A stretch of DNA of 64,000 nucleotides from NCBI RefSeq assembly GCF_014205765.1, contig NZ_JACIIZ010000015.1, positions 62,001-126,000 on the forward strand. Reading direction: 5' to 3'. Both the position numbers and the translations under genes were made by a program. Below, piece by piece: positions 1 to 9,987 of the stretch (positions are counted from its first letter, which is position 1; every line of letters starts with the position of its first letter). Source of the stretch: Nitrospirillum iridis (lineage in GTDB: Bacteria; Pseudomonadota; Alphaproteobacteria; Azospirillales; Azospirillaceae). The notes beneath the pieces were generated by a model. It did no database searches and was not told where the DNA came from. It worked only from the letters and a program-made list of their open reading frames with translations.

Positions 1-74
1 AGCGCGCCGGGGCGCGGGGCCTCCGGCGGCGCGGCTTCCGGCTGCGGCTGGGGCGTCACGGCAGGGGGCGTCAC
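1..74 (-). CDS. Unidentified protein, N-terminal fragment (runs off window)
   Basis: A reading frame opens with GTG at 74 and overlaps the ftsX stop codon in a GTGA arrangement, which suggests translational coupling. A second in-frame GTG lies at 59. Only about 24 codons are visible and they are rich in proline and alanine, like a disordered leader. In related genomes an envelope protein gene often follows ftsX, but nothing here identifies the product. The gene continues beyond position 1. Confidence 0.35.
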   Translation of the reverse strand, partial: MTPPAVTPQPQPEAAPPEAPRPGA

Positions 75-955
75 GGCAGCCGCTCCAGCGCGCGCAGCAC
101 GGTCAGGCGGGCGCTGATGGCGGCCAGGGCGGCGGCGGCCACCGGCACCCCCACCAGCACCAGCCATTGCGGGGGCGCCAGCGTCAGGGGCGGCAACAGT
201 GTCCCCTCCACCGTGCGCGACAGCAGGGACAGCAGGGCGATGGTGGCCAGCGCCACGGCGCCACCGCCGATGCCGCCCTTCAGCGACAGGCGCAGGACGT
301 GGCGCTGGAACTGGTCGGCCACGTGACTGTCGGTGGCGCCCATGACGTGCAGCAGATCCACCTCGTCCTGATGCATCGCCAGGCCGGCCTTGGCGGCGAA
401 CACCACCACCGCCACGGCCGCCCCGCTAATCAGCGCCACGATGACCAGGGCGACCGCCTCCACCAGGCGGGCCAGACGGCGCAGGTCGCGCAGCCATACG
501 CCGGGCTCCTCCACCGTGGTGCCCGGCACGGCGGTGGCCAGGCGTTGGCGCAGGGCGCCCACATCGACGGCGGGGCCGGCGGTGACGTCGATCAGGGCCG
601 GCAGGGGCAGATCCTGCAACAGCGCGCCATTGCCCAGCCAGGGTTCCACCAGGCGGGCCGCGTCCTCCATGGACACGGGGCGGGCGTTGATGATGCCGGG
701 CACACCGCCCAGGGCGTGCAGCACCAGTTGCACCCGCTCATCCAGCGACACCGGCGCCTTGTCACCGACGGGGCTGACCTGGATGGTCAGGCTGCCGTCC
801 AGCCCGCTGTCCCAGCGCTGGGCCCAGCCGGACAGCATTTGGGCCGCCGCCACCGCCAAGGTGGACAGGAACACCATCAGGGCGATCAGCCAGGGCAGGA
901 AGCGGCCCGTGGCATCGCGGCGTAGGGACAGGACGGCAGGGCCGCGCCGGCTCAT
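71..955 (-). CDS. ftsX: Cell division protein FtsX
   Basis: FtsX is the membrane subunit of the FtsEX complex, which controls septal peptidoglycan hydrolases at the division site. The 294-residue protein has the family layout: one membrane segment near residues 20-45, a periplasmic loop to about residue 180, then three hydrophobic segments (roughly 185-210, 235-260 and 265-290). The ATG at 955 (MSRRGPAVLSL) is chosen because upstream codons encode only low-complexity sequence and the length then matches the family. No ftsE ATPase gene precedes it: the next gene upstream is divergent and encodes a zinc-ribbon protein, which is unusual because ftsE normally sits directly before ftsX. Confidence 0.85.
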   Translation of the reverse strand: MSRRGPAVLSLRRDATGRFLPWLIALMVFLSTLAVAAAQMLSGWAQRWDSGLDGSLTIQVSPVGDKAPVSLDERVQLVLHALGGVPGIINARPVSMEDAARLVEPWLGNGALLQDLPLPALIDVTAGPAVDVGALRQRLATAVPGTTVEEPGVWLRDLRRLARLVEAVALVIVALISGAAVAVVVFAAKAGLAMHQDEVDLLHVMGATDSHVADQFQRHVLRLSLKGGIGGGAVALATIALLSLLSRTVEGTLLPPLTLAPPQWLVLVGVPVAAAALAAISARLTVLRALERLP

Positions 956-1219
956 GGGGATTGGCCTCGCAAGGTTTTGGGCGGAGGGGGTGGCTGTAGT
1001 GATGGCACGGCCGGGTGGCGGGCGTCCAGCGCGTCCACCCCCCTTTGGTGCCCACAGCGACACCCGCGACGCCGCCGGTGCGGCATCCTGCCCGTGCCCC
1101 CTGAACGGTATAGACCGTTTCGTTGCCGTCGCGGGACCTGGGGCCAACCTTGCGCATCCCTGACCTTTTCGTTTAAGTCTAAGGCGCCTCTTAAGGAATT
1201 CGGCCCGGCCCTGCCTCCC

Positions 1220-1999
1220 ATGATCACAACCTGCCCGTCCTGCGCCACGCGCTTCCGGGTCGACGACGCCCTTCTCGGGCGGGGTCGACGCGTGCGGTGC
1301 AGTGCCTGCGGTTCCATTTGGCACCAGGTGCCGGAGACGGCCGGCCGCGCCGCCATGCCGCCGGAGGATGACGAGTCCGACTGGCTGAGCCCCCCGCGCC
1401 CGGTCTCATCCTCCTCCTTCGCCGATCTGGCGGCGGAGATGGAGCGGGAGACCGCTTACGACGCCCTGACCATGGCTGAGGATGAGGTGCCGGCGCCGTT
1501 GTCGCTGGGCCGCCTGCGGCCGACGGCGTCCCCCCTGCCCGTGGCGGAGGAAAAGCCCCGGCGCCTTTTCGCCGCCGTGCGCTGGGCCGTCCTGGCCGCG
1601 CTGGTGGTGGGGGGCGTCACCGGCCTCGCGGTCGGGCGGGACGCCGTCGTCGAGGCCTGGCCCGCCGCCGCCCGCCTGTATGAGGCCCTGGGCTTCGGGA
1701 TGGAGCCGCCGGGCACGGGGCTGGAGATGGTGGACAGCAAGACGGAGTTCCGCGACGTGGAAGGCACGTCCATGCTGTTCATCGACATCACGGTGGAAAA
1801 CAAGTCCGACCGTCAACGCGACGTGCCGGACCTCATGGCCTCGGCGTTGGGGGCGGACGGCAAGCCTTTCCAACGCTGGCGTATGCAGCCCAAGGTCCGC
1901 CGCCTGTTCCCCGGCGAGAAGACCGTCTACCACGGCAACATCGTGGAGAAGGGCGGCCAAGCGGCCAAGATCCTGCCCGAGTTCGTGCTGCCGAATTAG
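1220..1999 (+). CDS. MJ0042 zinc-ribbon / DUF3426 membrane protein
   Basis: The 259-residue protein starts with a zinc ribbon, with CPSC at residues 5-8 and CSAC about 20 residues later, matching the MJ0042 finger family. An acidic and proline-rich stretch leads to one membrane helix near residues 120-140. The C-terminal half (VENKSDRQRDVPDL and onward) resembles the DUF3426 beta-sandwich. Such proteins are common beside ftsE/ftsX in alphaproteobacteria; their function is unknown. The ATG at 1220 is chosen because the zinc ribbon begins at once. The 264 bp between this start and ftsX hold no other gene and presumably both divergent promoters. Confidence 0.75.
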   Translation: MITTCPSCATRFRVDDALLGRGRRVRCSACGSIWHQVPETAGRAAMPPEDDESDWLSPPRPVSSSSFADLAAEMERETAYDALTMAEDEVPAPLSLGRLRPTASPLPVAEEKPRRLFAAVRWAVLAALVVGGVTGLAVGRDAVVEAWPAAARLYEALGFGMEPPGTGLEMVDSKTEFRDVEGTSMLFIDITVENKSDRQRDVPDLMASALGADGKPFQRWRMQPKVRRLFPGEKTVYHGNIVEKGGQAAKILPEFVLPN

Positions 2000-2087
2000 A
2001 GTTTCTCCGACTTTCGTTGAAGCGCCGGAAACTTTAGGTGCCCCACCAGCGCCCACGGTCGCGGGCTGTCCTTTGTCGCGTGAGCGC

Positions 2088-4013
2088 TTATGGCAGTGGT
2101 TTCAACAGTGCCATCAGGCGATCCGGGGTGCCGGCGATACGTTCCAGGCGGGGGTAGCGCAGGGTGCCGTGGTAGTCGACGGTGACGGCGCGTTCGACCC
2201 CGTCGCTCTCGACGCGCAGTTCCACCGGCCGGGTGCCGGCCTGCCGCACCGCCTGCACCAGGGCCTCGGCGCTGAAGGGCTGGCCGTTCACGGCCAGCAG
2301 GCGGACCCCCACGGCCAGGCCGGCGCGGAAGGCCGGGCCGTTCCAGGCGACGGCGCGGGCCTGGCCCTTGGGATCCACCACCAGGCCAATGGAATAGCTG
2401 AGGTCGATGCCCCCGCCATCCTTTTCCGTCTGCCGGAAATAGGCGGTGGGCGTATCAGTGAAGACCAGGCGATAGCCGCCTCGCGTCAGGCCGTCCAGCA
2501 GCCCCGCATCGTCATGGGCGTCCAGCCGCCGGCGCAGGAAGCCCGCCCAGTCATAGGGCAGCACGCCGTTCAGGGCGGCGCAGACCTCATCAAAGCCATA
2601 AGTGCGGATCACCCGGTCGCCGGCCGGCCCGCCGAAGAGGGCGCGCGCGACGGCGTCCAGGCCGTGCCTGCCGTTCGTACGCTCCCGGATCAGGCTGTCG
2701 GCGTCCAGCCAAAGGAGCACACCCTCGCCATAATAATCCTCCCGCCGCTGCCAGTCCCGCCACACCACGGATCGGCCGATGGCGATGGACGGGTCATTGG
2801 CGCTGTCCTGCAGCGACTTCCACGACCGTCCCACCCTGGCTTGGGCGACCGCCGCGTCGATGGCCAGCGCGTCCAGCGTCTGCGCCGGCGTCCGCAAGCC
2901 CGCCCGTGCCGCCAGGACACGGCCCCAGAACTCCGTCTGGCCCTCGTAAACCCATAGCAGGCTGCCATCGACCGGCTGGTTGAAGGTGGGTGTCCACAAG
3001 CCCGCTGGCTGGCGGTAGCGACCGTTCCAGGAATGCACGAATTCGTGCGCGAACAGGTCTTGATAGATGGAATAGCCGTCCCCGTCGTGGAAGAAGTCCG
3101 GCGGCACGGCGTTCTCGCTGGATTCCATGTGTTCGAACCCACCAGGGCCGGGCAACATGTCGCTGAGCGCAACGATTAAGGCGTAGCGCCGATAGTGCGC
3201 CGGCCCCAACAGGCGGTGGGTCTGGGTCACCATGCGGGCAAGACCGGCGATCTGGGCCGGCGTCGTCTCCAGGTCTTCCGGCGTTTGCGCCAGCAGCGCC
3301 AGGTCCACGGGGGCCGCCGCATCCTGGGACAGGGGTACCTGGCGGACGTGGCGGCCGGCATAGACCGGGGAGTCGACCAGGTCCTCCAGCGTCTCCGGCG
3401 CGAAGCTCAGCATGCCGTCCGCGTCGGCGGTGGTGGTCAGGGTGGTGGCGGCCGCCATGCCGGCCGCCAGGCGCAGGCTGGCGGCGATGGAAATGTCGCG
3501 CGCGAACCAGCCGGCCGGATACAGCAGCAGGTTCTGCCAGGCGACGGTGACCATGCCGGGCGTCATGCGCACAGGCCCCTGGCGCGGGCTGAGCGGTGAC
3601 AGGAACTGGAAGTCGGCGTCGATGGCGGCGGTGCCCGGCGGCACCTCCACCTCGAAGGCGTAAGGGTCCAGCGGGTCGCGGCGCCAGGGCAGGGGGCGCC
3701 CGTCCGCGCGCAGGGTCAGACCGGCCAGGGCCGCGATGGACGCGGTGGCGGCATGGCTCCCCGTTTCATATTCCGGGTACAGCAGGACCATGCGGCCCGC
3801 CTGCTGCACCGGGATGCTTTCGTGGATGGTGAAGACCTTGTGGGCGGTGTCGGTCGCGTCCACGTCCAGCCGGATGGTGCCGGGGAACGGCTGGTCCCGT
3901 GCCGCGGCAATAAAGGGGGCGGGTGCCGCCGGCTGCGGTCCCGCACTCCCCTGCGCCCAGGCGGGACTCGCCGCCAGCAGAAGTGTAAGGGCGGCGGAAC
4001 GGAGGGGATTCAA
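2088..4013 (-). CDS. M61 family metallopeptidase with PDZ domain
   Basis: This 641-residue protein has a signal peptide (residues 1-20, ending in PAWAQ), so it should act in the periplasm or outside the cell. The zinc motif HEFVHSW lies near residue 323, as in glycyl-aminopeptidase-type M61 enzymes, and a PDZ-like region covers about residues 540-610 (GLAVGVRLLAVNGQPFSAE). The start is a TTG at 4013 with AGGAG about ten bases upstream. It begins 27 bp after the DUF4175 gene on the same strand and is probably the last gene of the argH-lysA-DUF4175 transcription unit. The substrate is not evident. Confidence 0.8.
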   Translation of the reverse strand: MNPLRSAALTLLLAASPAWAQGSAGPQPAAPAPFIAAARDQPFPGTIRLDVDATDTAHKVFTIHESIPVQQAGRMVLLYPEYETGSHAATASIAALAGLTLRADGRPLPWRRDPLDPYAFEVEVPPGTAAIDADFQFLSPLSPRQGPVRMTPGMVTVAWQNLLLYPAGWFARDISIAASLRLAAGMAAATTLTTTADADGMLSFAPETLEDLVDSPVYAGRHVRQVPLSQDAAAPVDLALLAQTPEDLETTPAQIAGLARMVTQTHRLLGPAHYRRYALIVALSDMLPGPGGFEHMESSENAVPPDFFHDGDGYSIYQDLFAHEFVHSWNGRYRQPAGLWTPTFNQPVDGSLLWVYEGQTEFWGRVLAARAGLRTPAQTLDALAIDAAVAQARVGRSWKSLQDSANDPSIAIGRSVVWRDWQRREDYYGEGVLLWLDADSLIRERTNGRHGLDAVARALFGGPAGDRVIRTYGFDEVCAALNGVLPYDWAGFLRRRLDAHDDAGLLDGLTRGGYRLVFTDTPTAYFRQTEKDGGGIDLSYSIGLVVDPKGQARAVAWNGPAFRAGLAVGVRLLAVNGQPFSAEALVQAVRQAGTRPVELRVESDGVERAVTVDYHGTLRYPRLERIAGTPDRLMALLKPLP

Positions 4014-4040
4014 GGCGTGCTGCTCCTGCTGGCGTGACCG

Positions 4041-6797
4041 CTAAAACCGCTTCAGCAGCCGGTCGATATAGTCCAGCTCTTCCTTGGGGCGGCCGGCCTC
4101 GCTGGCGCGGCGGCGCAGCTCCTCCAGGATTTCGCGGGCGCGTTGCAGATCGCCGTGCTCGGGGATCTTGACGCTGTCGGTGCTGGTGGCGCCCTGGCCG
4201 GTCATCTGGCGGCCCAACGGGTCGGTGTTCTGGCCCCGGCCGTTGGCGGCGCGCGGCGCCACACGGGTGCCACGGCCCATCTGGCGGGCCATCTGCTGCG
4301 CCATGCCCTTGAGCCCGTCCTGCAAGGCCTCCAGCGCGCGGCCTTGGGATTCCACCGCGTCCTCGGGCGATCCCTCCGACAGGGCGCGGCCGGCCTGGCC
4401 CATGGCACGCTCCGCCTTGTCCAGGGGGGAGGGGGCCTGGCCGTCGCCGTCGCCCCCGCCATTGCCGTTTTCCTGGCCGCCCGGCTGCTCCTGGCCCTGC
4501 TGGCCGTCTGACTGCTGGTCTTCGGACTGGGGGCCCGGCTGTTCCCCTTGCTGTTGCATCAGTGCCTGCAGCTCGCGGCGCAGGGCCTCCTGCTGCTTGG
4601 CCAGGTCGCGGGCGGTGGCTTCCGCGCCGGGTTCGCGCGGGGGCTGGCGCGGGGCGGCCCCCTGGCGGTTGGGGGCGGAGCGCGGGGCGTCGCCCCGGGT
4701 GTCGGGCGGCTGCGGCCGGCTGTCCTCAGCCTCGCCCCGGTCGCCCTGGCGGAAGGTCTGGTCCATCAGGTCGCGCTGGCGCTTGGTCAGGTCCTGCAGC
4801 TTTTCCAGGGTTTGCAGGGCCTGCCGCATCCGCTCCTGCTCGGCGGCGGAGGGTGGCTTTTGCGGGCCCGTCTGCACGCTTTCCATCAGGTCCTGCATCT
4901 GGTCCAGCATCTTGCGCGCGGCGTCGCGGGCGCCGGTCTGGGCCATCTGCTCCAGCTGTTCCATCATCTGGCCCATGTCGACGGACTGGGCGTTCTGGTC
5001 GTCGGGCGGCTGGGCGCCATTCTGGCCTTGCTGGGCGTCGCTTTTTTCCGCCAGGGCCTGCATGTATCGGTTCAGCGCCGTCTTCAGCGCGTCCAGATCG
5101 CGCCGGATTTCCGCCTCCGACGCGTTGCGGTCCAGCGCGTCGCTCAGGCGCTGGCGGGCGTCGCGCAGCTCGCTCTCCGCCGACGCCAGGCTGCCGTCCT
5201 CGATCTTCAGCGCGGTGTCCCACAGCAGGTCCGCCACGTCGGTCAGCGACCGCGCGTCCTGGTTCAGGCCCAGATGGCGGGCGGCGGCGTACAGCGCCAT
5301 GAAGACGGTGGGGTCGCCGCCGTAGCCGTCCAGTTCGCCCGCCAGGTTCAGCAGGGCGGGCACCGCGGGCTTGCGCGCCTCCTCCCCCTTGTCCAACAGG
5401 GCGCGGCGCTGGGCGATGACGGCCTTGGCCGTGGGGTTGTTGAACACCCGCTCCGGCAGCGTCATGGTTTGGCTGTCGCTGCTGGCCGTCTGGCCGGCGG
5501 TGTCGGTGGCGGTCAGTTGGATGGTCACGGGCTGGCCGGCCCAGGGGCTGGCTGTCAGGTCGAAATAGCCGCTGGCGTTGGCCACCACCGGCGTACCGGC
5601 GCCGGAGTCGTCGCGCGCCGGCCGGGCTGGTACGGGCAGGGTCAGCACCAGGGGCTCCACCGTCGTGCCCTCCGCCCGGGTGGTGGGCGTCACGGTGGCG
5701 GTGACGCTGGCGATGCCGTAGTCGTCGGCGGCGGTGTAGTCCAGGCGCAGGGCGTAGCGTTCCGTGGCGCTGGGCTTTTCGCGGAAGGCGATGGCCGGCG
5801 GCTCGTCCGCCACCACGCGGATGGCCCAGCTGCCCAGGGTGCGCCCCCGGTCGGTGACGGTGACGCGCTGGCCTTTCGTGACGGCCCGGCTGGCCTGGAA
5901 GCCGCCGGTGGCGGCCGGGTCAAGCGGCTGTTCCGCCTCGTCCAACGTCAGTTTCGGCGCCCGGTGGTGGGGGCCCAGGCGGGCGGTGAGGGTGGCGCCC
6001 GCCGGGATCGAAACGATGGCATCCGGCCCGCCCCCGGCCGCACCCCCGGGTATCGGCGCCTTGCCCCGGTGGGTCAGGAACTGGGGCGGCAGGCCGGTCG
6101 ACTCGGGCGGGGTGATCCAGACGTCCAGGTCGGCTTCGGTCCCGGCGGGGGCCGCCTGGAAGCCGGGGTCCAGCGCCTCGATCAGGCGGGGGCGCCAGTC
6201 GCCCCAGGCCATGGCGGCGGCCACCGCCAGCGGCAGCACGGCGACATGGCGCAGGGCCCAGGGGTCGCGCGTGGCCAGATCCAGCCGGGGGCCGGCGACG
6301 CGCAGTGTGGCGAGGCCGCGCCGGGCGCGGTCCTGCGCCGCCTGCCACAGGGCGGCGGCGGGCCCCGCAGGGTCCACGGGCTGGTCCATCAGCAGGTCGA
6401 AGGGACGGTGACGCAGGCCGCTGTCCCGCTCCAGCCGGCGGAAGACGGCATGGCGGTCAGGGGGCCGCAGGCCCGGCAGGCGGCGGAGCAGCAGGCCCAC
6501 CACGGCCGCCGCATAGACCGCCAGCGCCAGGCCATGGGCCCAGGGCGGCAGATGGGGCAGGGCGCCGGACCAGGCCAGGGCCAGGCCCAGCATCAATATG
6601 CCGGGCAGGGGCCACAGCCGCAGGCCCACACGCTCCGCCGCCAGGGCCAGCCAGGCCGCGCGCAAGTGGATACCCCAGGGCTTTAGCGCGGGCGGCACCA
6701 GCGGCCGGCGGGCGCGCAGGGGCACGACAACACCCGGGGCGGCGGGGGCGGGTGCCGCCCGCCGTTCCGTGCGGGGTTTGAGTGCCCATGATGCCAT
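4041..6797 (-). CDS. DUF4175 / TIGR02302 family membrane protein
   Basis: At 918 residues this matches the alphaproteobacterial TIGR02302 family of unknown function. Hydrophobic segments lie near residues 60-100 and again near 180-200. A periplasm-like beta-rich middle follows. The long C-terminal part (about residues 560-860) is extremely rich in Gln, Asp and Gly and probably forms coiled coil or disorder (QMMEQLEQMAQ; QEALRRELQALMQQQ). It lies directly after lysA and before the M61 peptidase, a conserved neighbourhood in this group. Several long open frames on the opposite strand are by-products of its GC-rich codon use. Confidence 0.75.
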   Translation of the reverse strand: MASWALKPRTERRAAPAPAAPGVVVPLRARRPLVPPALKPWGIHLRAAWLALAAERVGLRLWPLPGILMLGLALAWSGALPHLPPWAHGLALAVYAAAVVGLLLRRLPGLRPPDRHAVFRRLERDSGLRHRPFDLLMDQPVDPAGPAAALWQAAQDRARRGLATLRVAGPRLDLATRDPWALRHVAVLPLAVAAAMAWGDWRPRLIEALDPGFQAAPAGTEADLDVWITPPESTGLPPQFLTHRGKAPIPGGAAGGGPDAIVSIPAGATLTARLGPHHRAPKLTLDEAEQPLDPAATGGFQASRAVTKGQRVTVTDRGRTLGSWAIRVVADEPPAIAFREKPSATERYALRLDYTAADDYGIASVTATVTPTTRAEGTTVEPLVLTLPVPARPARDDSGAGTPVVANASGYFDLTASPWAGQPVTIQLTATDTAGQTASSDSQTMTLPERVFNNPTAKAVIAQRRALLDKGEEARKPAVPALLNLAGELDGYGGDPTVFMALYAAARHLGLNQDARSLTDVADLLWDTALKIEDGSLASAESELRDARQRLSDALDRNASEAEIRRDLDALKTALNRYMQALAEKSDAQQGQNGAQPPDDQNAQSVDMGQMMEQLEQMAQTGARDAARKMLDQMQDLMESVQTGPQKPPSAAEQERMRQALQTLEKLQDLTKRQRDLMDQTFRQGDRGEAEDSRPQPPDTRGDAPRSAPNRQGAAPRQPPREPGAEATARDLAKQQEALRRELQALMQQQGEQPGPQSEDQQSDGQQGQEQPGGQENGNGGGDGDGQAPSPLDKAERAMGQAGRALSEGSPEDAVESQGRALEALQDGLKGMAQQMARQMGRGTRVAPRAANGRGQNTDPLGRQMTGQGATSTDSVKIPEHGDLQRAREILEELRRRASEAGRPKEELDYIDRLLKRF

Positions 6798-6856
6798 GCC
6801 GGCGGTGCCCTCTCGCCTAATGGGGGTGGACCGGGATCGGCCCTATGCCCTGCGCC

Positions 6857-8119
6857 TCAAACGTGGCGCCATTGGGGCGCCACGTCCAGGGCCAGCATTT
6901 CCTCGAACGTCTGCCGGCGGCGGATGACCGCCCACTGGCCGTCATCCACCAGCACCTCCGCCACCAGCGGGCGGGAGTTGTAGGTGGACGACATGGCCGC
7001 GCCGTACGCGCCGGCGGTCATGAAGGCCACCAGCTCGCCCGCCGCCATTGGCGGCAGGTCGCGCTGGCGGGCGAAGGTGTCGCCGGTCTCGCAGATGGGA
7101 CCGACCACGTCCATGGGCGCCAGGGGGGCGTCGGCCGCCGCCTCGAACACCGGGCGGATGCCGTGGTAGGCGTCATAGAGGGTGGGGCGCATCAGGTCGT
7201 TCATGGCGGCGTCCACGATCAGAAAGCGGCGGTGCAGCCCTTCCTTGACGTAGATGACGCGCGCCAGCAGCACCCCGGCGTCACCCACCAGCGACCGTCC
7301 GGGCTCCAACGTCAGGCGGCAGCCCAGGTTGCCCAGGCGCTTGCGTACGATGGCGGCGTAGGCGTCGTGGTCGGGCGCCGTCTCCCCCCGGTAAGGCACG
7401 CCCAGCCCGCCGCCCAAATCCAGCCGCTCCACCTTCAGCCCCGCCTCGCGGGTGGCGATCACCAGGTCCGACAGGTGGCCGTAGGCGTCGTCATAGGGGT
7501 TGATGTTCAGCAGCTGGGAGCCGATGTGGACGGCATAGCCCTTGGGCGCCAGGCCCGGCAGGCCGCAGGCCTTGGCATAGGCCTGGACGGCGTGGCCCAA
7601 ATCGATGCCGAACTTGTCCTCCTTGCGGCCCGTGGCGATCTTGCCATGGGTGCCGGCGTCCACGTCCGGATTGATGCGCAGGGCCACGGGCGCCGTGCGG
7701 CCCAGCTCCACGGCCACGGCCGACAGGGCCTCCAGCTCCGGCAGGCTTTCCACGTTGATCTGGTGGATGCCGGCCACCAGGGCGGCGGCCAGCTCATCCC
7801 GGGTCTTGCCCACGCCGGAGAACACCACCTTTTGCGGCGGGACGCCGGCGGCCAGCGCCCGGCGCATCTCCCCCTCCGACACCACGTCGGCGCCGGCGCC
7901 CAGGCGGGCGAACAGGCTGATGATGGACTGGTTGGAATTGGCCTTCAGGGCGAAGCAGACATCCACCGGGTCGCGGGCGAAGGCCTGGGCATAGGCCTGG
8001 TAGTTGGCGCGCAGGCGGCTGGCGGCATAGACGTAGACGGGGGTGCCGACGGCCTCGGCCAACCGGTCCAGGGGCACGCCGTCGGCGGTCAGCACGCCGG
8101 AAACATAAGAGAAGGCCAT
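6857..8119 (-). CDS. lysA: Diaminopimelate decarboxylase
   Basis: LysA decarboxylates meso-diaminopimelate to lysine with pyridoxal phosphate, the last step of lysine synthesis. The 420-residue protein carries the cofactor lysine in CFALKANSN (Lys59) and the C-terminal CETGD motif that takes part in the dimer active site. The ATG at 8119 (MAFSYVSGVL) is preferred over an in-frame upstream codon because the upstream codons are not family-like. It follows the small lipoprotein gene by 46 bp and argH, and precedes DUF4175, an operon order widely kept in alphaproteobacteria. Confidence 0.93.
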   Translation of the reverse strand: MAFSYVSGVLTADGVPLDRLAEAVGTPVYVYAASRLRANYQAYAQAFARDPVDVCFALKANSNQSIISLFARLGAGADVVSEGEMRRALAAGVPPQKVVFSGVGKTRDELAAALVAGIHQINVESLPELEALSAVAVELGRTAPVALRINPDVDAGTHGKIATGRKEDKFGIDLGHAVQAYAKACGLPGLAPKGYAVHIGSQLLNINPYDDAYGHLSDLVIATREAGLKVERLDLGGGLGVPYRGETAPDHDAYAAIVRKRLGNLGCRLTLEPGRSLVGDAGVLLARVIYVKEGLHRRFLIVDAAMNDLMRPTLYDAYHGIRPVFEAAADAPLAPMDVVGPICETGDTFARQRDLPPMAAGELVAFMTAGAYGAAMSSTYNSRPLVAEVLVDDGQWAVIRRRQTFEEMLALDVAPQWRHV

Positions 8120-8165
8120 CGAAATCCGAACCGTCGCAGAGAGCTGTGGGGAAGCGCCCACCCCG

Positions 8166-8504
8166 CTATTGCGGGGTGGATGTGGTGGTGGGCGTGGAGG
8201 TGGTGCCCCCCATCATGGGGCCGTTGTTGCCGATGACCGGGCTGTCCGGCATGACGCCATAGGGCGTGGCCGGCTGGACGGTGGCCGGCGTCTCGCCCGG
8301 CTGGTCGGCGGAACTGGGCTGCGCCACCCGGGCGTTGGGCTGCGGGTCGCGCGACGGGTTGGGGTAGGCGTGCAGGGGATGGTCCTCGCCATCCGGCGTG
8401 TCCAGGGTGCGGGCGATCTTGCCGCAGCCCGAAAGCGCCAGGGCGGCGGCGGCCATGCCGGCGATGACGATCAGGCGGCCCTTCACAGGCAGGCGGCCCC
8501 TCAC
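8166..8504 (-). CDS. LptM-like small lipoprotein
   Basis: A short lipoprotein of 106-112 residues. The GTG at 8504 overlaps the argH stop as GTGA; a second in-frame GTG at 8486 is also possible. A hydrophobic signal leads to the lipobox LSGCG, so the mature protein should be lipidated. The rest is rich in Pro, Thr and Gly. Small lipoproteins between argH and lysA belong to the YifL/LptM group, which helps maturation of the LptD LPS translocon in enterobacteria. That role is inferred here from position and the lipobox only. Confidence 0.65.
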   Translation of the reverse strand: MRGRLPVKGRLIVIAGMAAAALALSGCGKIARTLDTPDGEDHPLHAYPNPSRDPQPNARVAQPSSADQPGETPATVQPATPYGVMPDSPVIGNNGPMMGGTTSTPTTTSTPQ

Positions 8505-9931
8505 AGGAACCGCTCCCGCGCCGCGGCGACGGAGGCGCGCACCCGCTCGGGCGCGGTGCCGCCGAAGCTGGTGCGGCTGGCGACGGACGCTTCCAGGCTG
8601 AGCACGGTATAGACCTCCTCGGTGATGCGGGCGTCGACGCCCTTCATGACGTCCAGTGGCACGTCGGACAGGCCGCAGGCCCGTTCCTCGGCCAGGCGGA
8701 CGATGCGGCCGGTGACATGATGCGCCTCGCGGAAGGGCAGGCCAAGCCGCCGCACCAGCCAATCGGCCAGGTCGGTGGCGGTGGGGAAGCCCGCCTCCAC
8801 CGCGCGGCGCATGGCGGCCGGGTCGGGCGTCATGTCCTCGATCATGCCGGTGGTGGCGGCCAAACAAAGCGCCAGCGTGTCGTCGGCCTCGAACACCGGC
8901 TCCTTGTCTTCCTGCATGTCCTTGGAATAGGCCAGGGGCAGGCCCTTCATCACCACCAGCAGGCCGGACAGCGCGCCGATGACGCGGCCGCACTTGGCGC
9001 GCACCAGCTCGGCCGCGTCCGGGTTCTTCTTCTGCGGCATGATGGAACTGCCGCTGGTGAAGGCGTCGGACAGGCGGATGAAGCGGAACTGGGTCGTGCA
9101 CCACAGCACGATCTCCTCCGCCAGGCGCGACAGGTGCATGGCGCAGATGCTGGCCGTGGCCAGGTAGTCCAGGGCGAAGTCGCGGTCGGACACGGCGTCC
9201 AGCGAATTGGCCGTGGGCCGGTCGAAGCCCAGGGCGGCGGCGGTCGCCGCGCGGTCGATGGGGTAGGGCGTGCCGGCCAGGGCGGCGCTGCCCAGCGGGC
9301 ATTCGTTCAGCCGGGCGATGGCGTCGCGCACCCGGGCGCGGTCGCGGCCCAGCATCTCCACATAGGCCAGCAGATGGTGGCCGAAGGTCACCGGCTGGGC
9401 CGTCTGCAGGTGGGTGAAGCCTGGCATGATGGTGTCGACGTTGCGCTCGGCTTGCTCGATCAGGGCCGCCTGCAGCGCCTTCATGTCGCCGTCCAGGCGG
9501 GTCAGGGCGCCGCGCACCCACAGCTTGAAGTCCGTCGCCACCTGGTCGTTGCGCGAGCGGGCGGTGTGCAGGCGGCCGGCTGGTTCGCCGATCAGCTCCT
9601 TCAGGCGGGACTCCACGTTCATGTGGATGTCCTCATGCTCGGTCTTGAAGACGAAGCGCCCGTCGCGGATCTCCTCGGCCACCTGGTCCAGGCCCTTCAG
9701 GATGGCGTCGGCGTCGGCCTGGCCGATGATGCCCTGGGCGGCCAGCATGGCGGCATGCGCTTTGGACCCGGCGATGTCCTCCGCCCACAGCTTCTTGTCG
9801 AAGCCGATGGACACGTTGATGCGCTCCATGATCTCCGACGGGCCACGGCTGAAACGGCCGCCCCACAGTTCGTTGACTGCGGCATTCTGCTCAGGCATGG
9901 CGTTTTCGGGGGGGACGGCGGTTGACGTCAT
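8501..9931 (-). CDS. argH: Argininosuccinate lyase
   Basis: ArgH splits argininosuccinate into arginine and fumarate. The protein opens with [14 protein letters not shown], typical of the family, and carries the fumarase-superfamily signature [12 protein letters not shown] near residue 290. The start is uncertain: ATG at 9931 gives 476 residues and ATG at 9898 gives 465, and neither has a strong ribosome site. It is the first gene of the unit argH, lipoprotein, lysA, DUF4175, M61 and is divergent from tlpA. Confidence 0.93.
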   Translation of the reverse strand: MTSTAVPPENAMPEQNAAVNELWGGRFSRGPSEIMERINVSIGFDKKLWAEDIAGSKAHAAMLAAQGIIGQADADAILKGLDQVAEEIRDGRFVFKTEHEDIHMNVESRLKELIGEPAGRLHTARSRNDQVATDFKLWVRGALTRLDGDMKALQAALIEQAERNVDTIMPGFTHLQTAQPVTFGHHLLAYVEMLGRDRARVRDAIARLNECPLGSAALAGTPYPIDRAATAAALGFDRPTANSLDAVSDRDFALDYLATASICAMHLSRLAEEIVLWCTTQFRFIRLSDAFTSGSSIMPQKKNPDAAELVRAKCGRVIGALSGLLVVMKGLPLAYSKDMQEDKEPVFEADDTLALCLAATTGMIEDMTPDPAAMRRAVEAGFPTATDLADWLVRRLGLPFREAHHVTGRIVRLAEERACGLSDVPLDVMKGVDARITEEVYTVLSLEASVASRTSFGGTAPERVRASVAAARERFL

Positions 9932-9987
9932 CGGGGATCGGGGACCAATTGTAGCGGGGCCGAAACGGGCCCGGTGGAACGAGGGTG

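Noticed and set aside
4548-6686. 712-residue open frame on the plus strand
   Set aside because: It is antisense to the well-supported DUF4175 gene; composition (Gly/Arg/Val/Gln runs) is what high GC third positions give in the opposite frame.
8166-9521. 451-residue frame that runs through argH into the lipoprotein gene
   Set aside because: Only its last 106-112 codons are real (the lipoprotein). The earlier part is argH in another frame; the natural start is the GTG near the argH stop.
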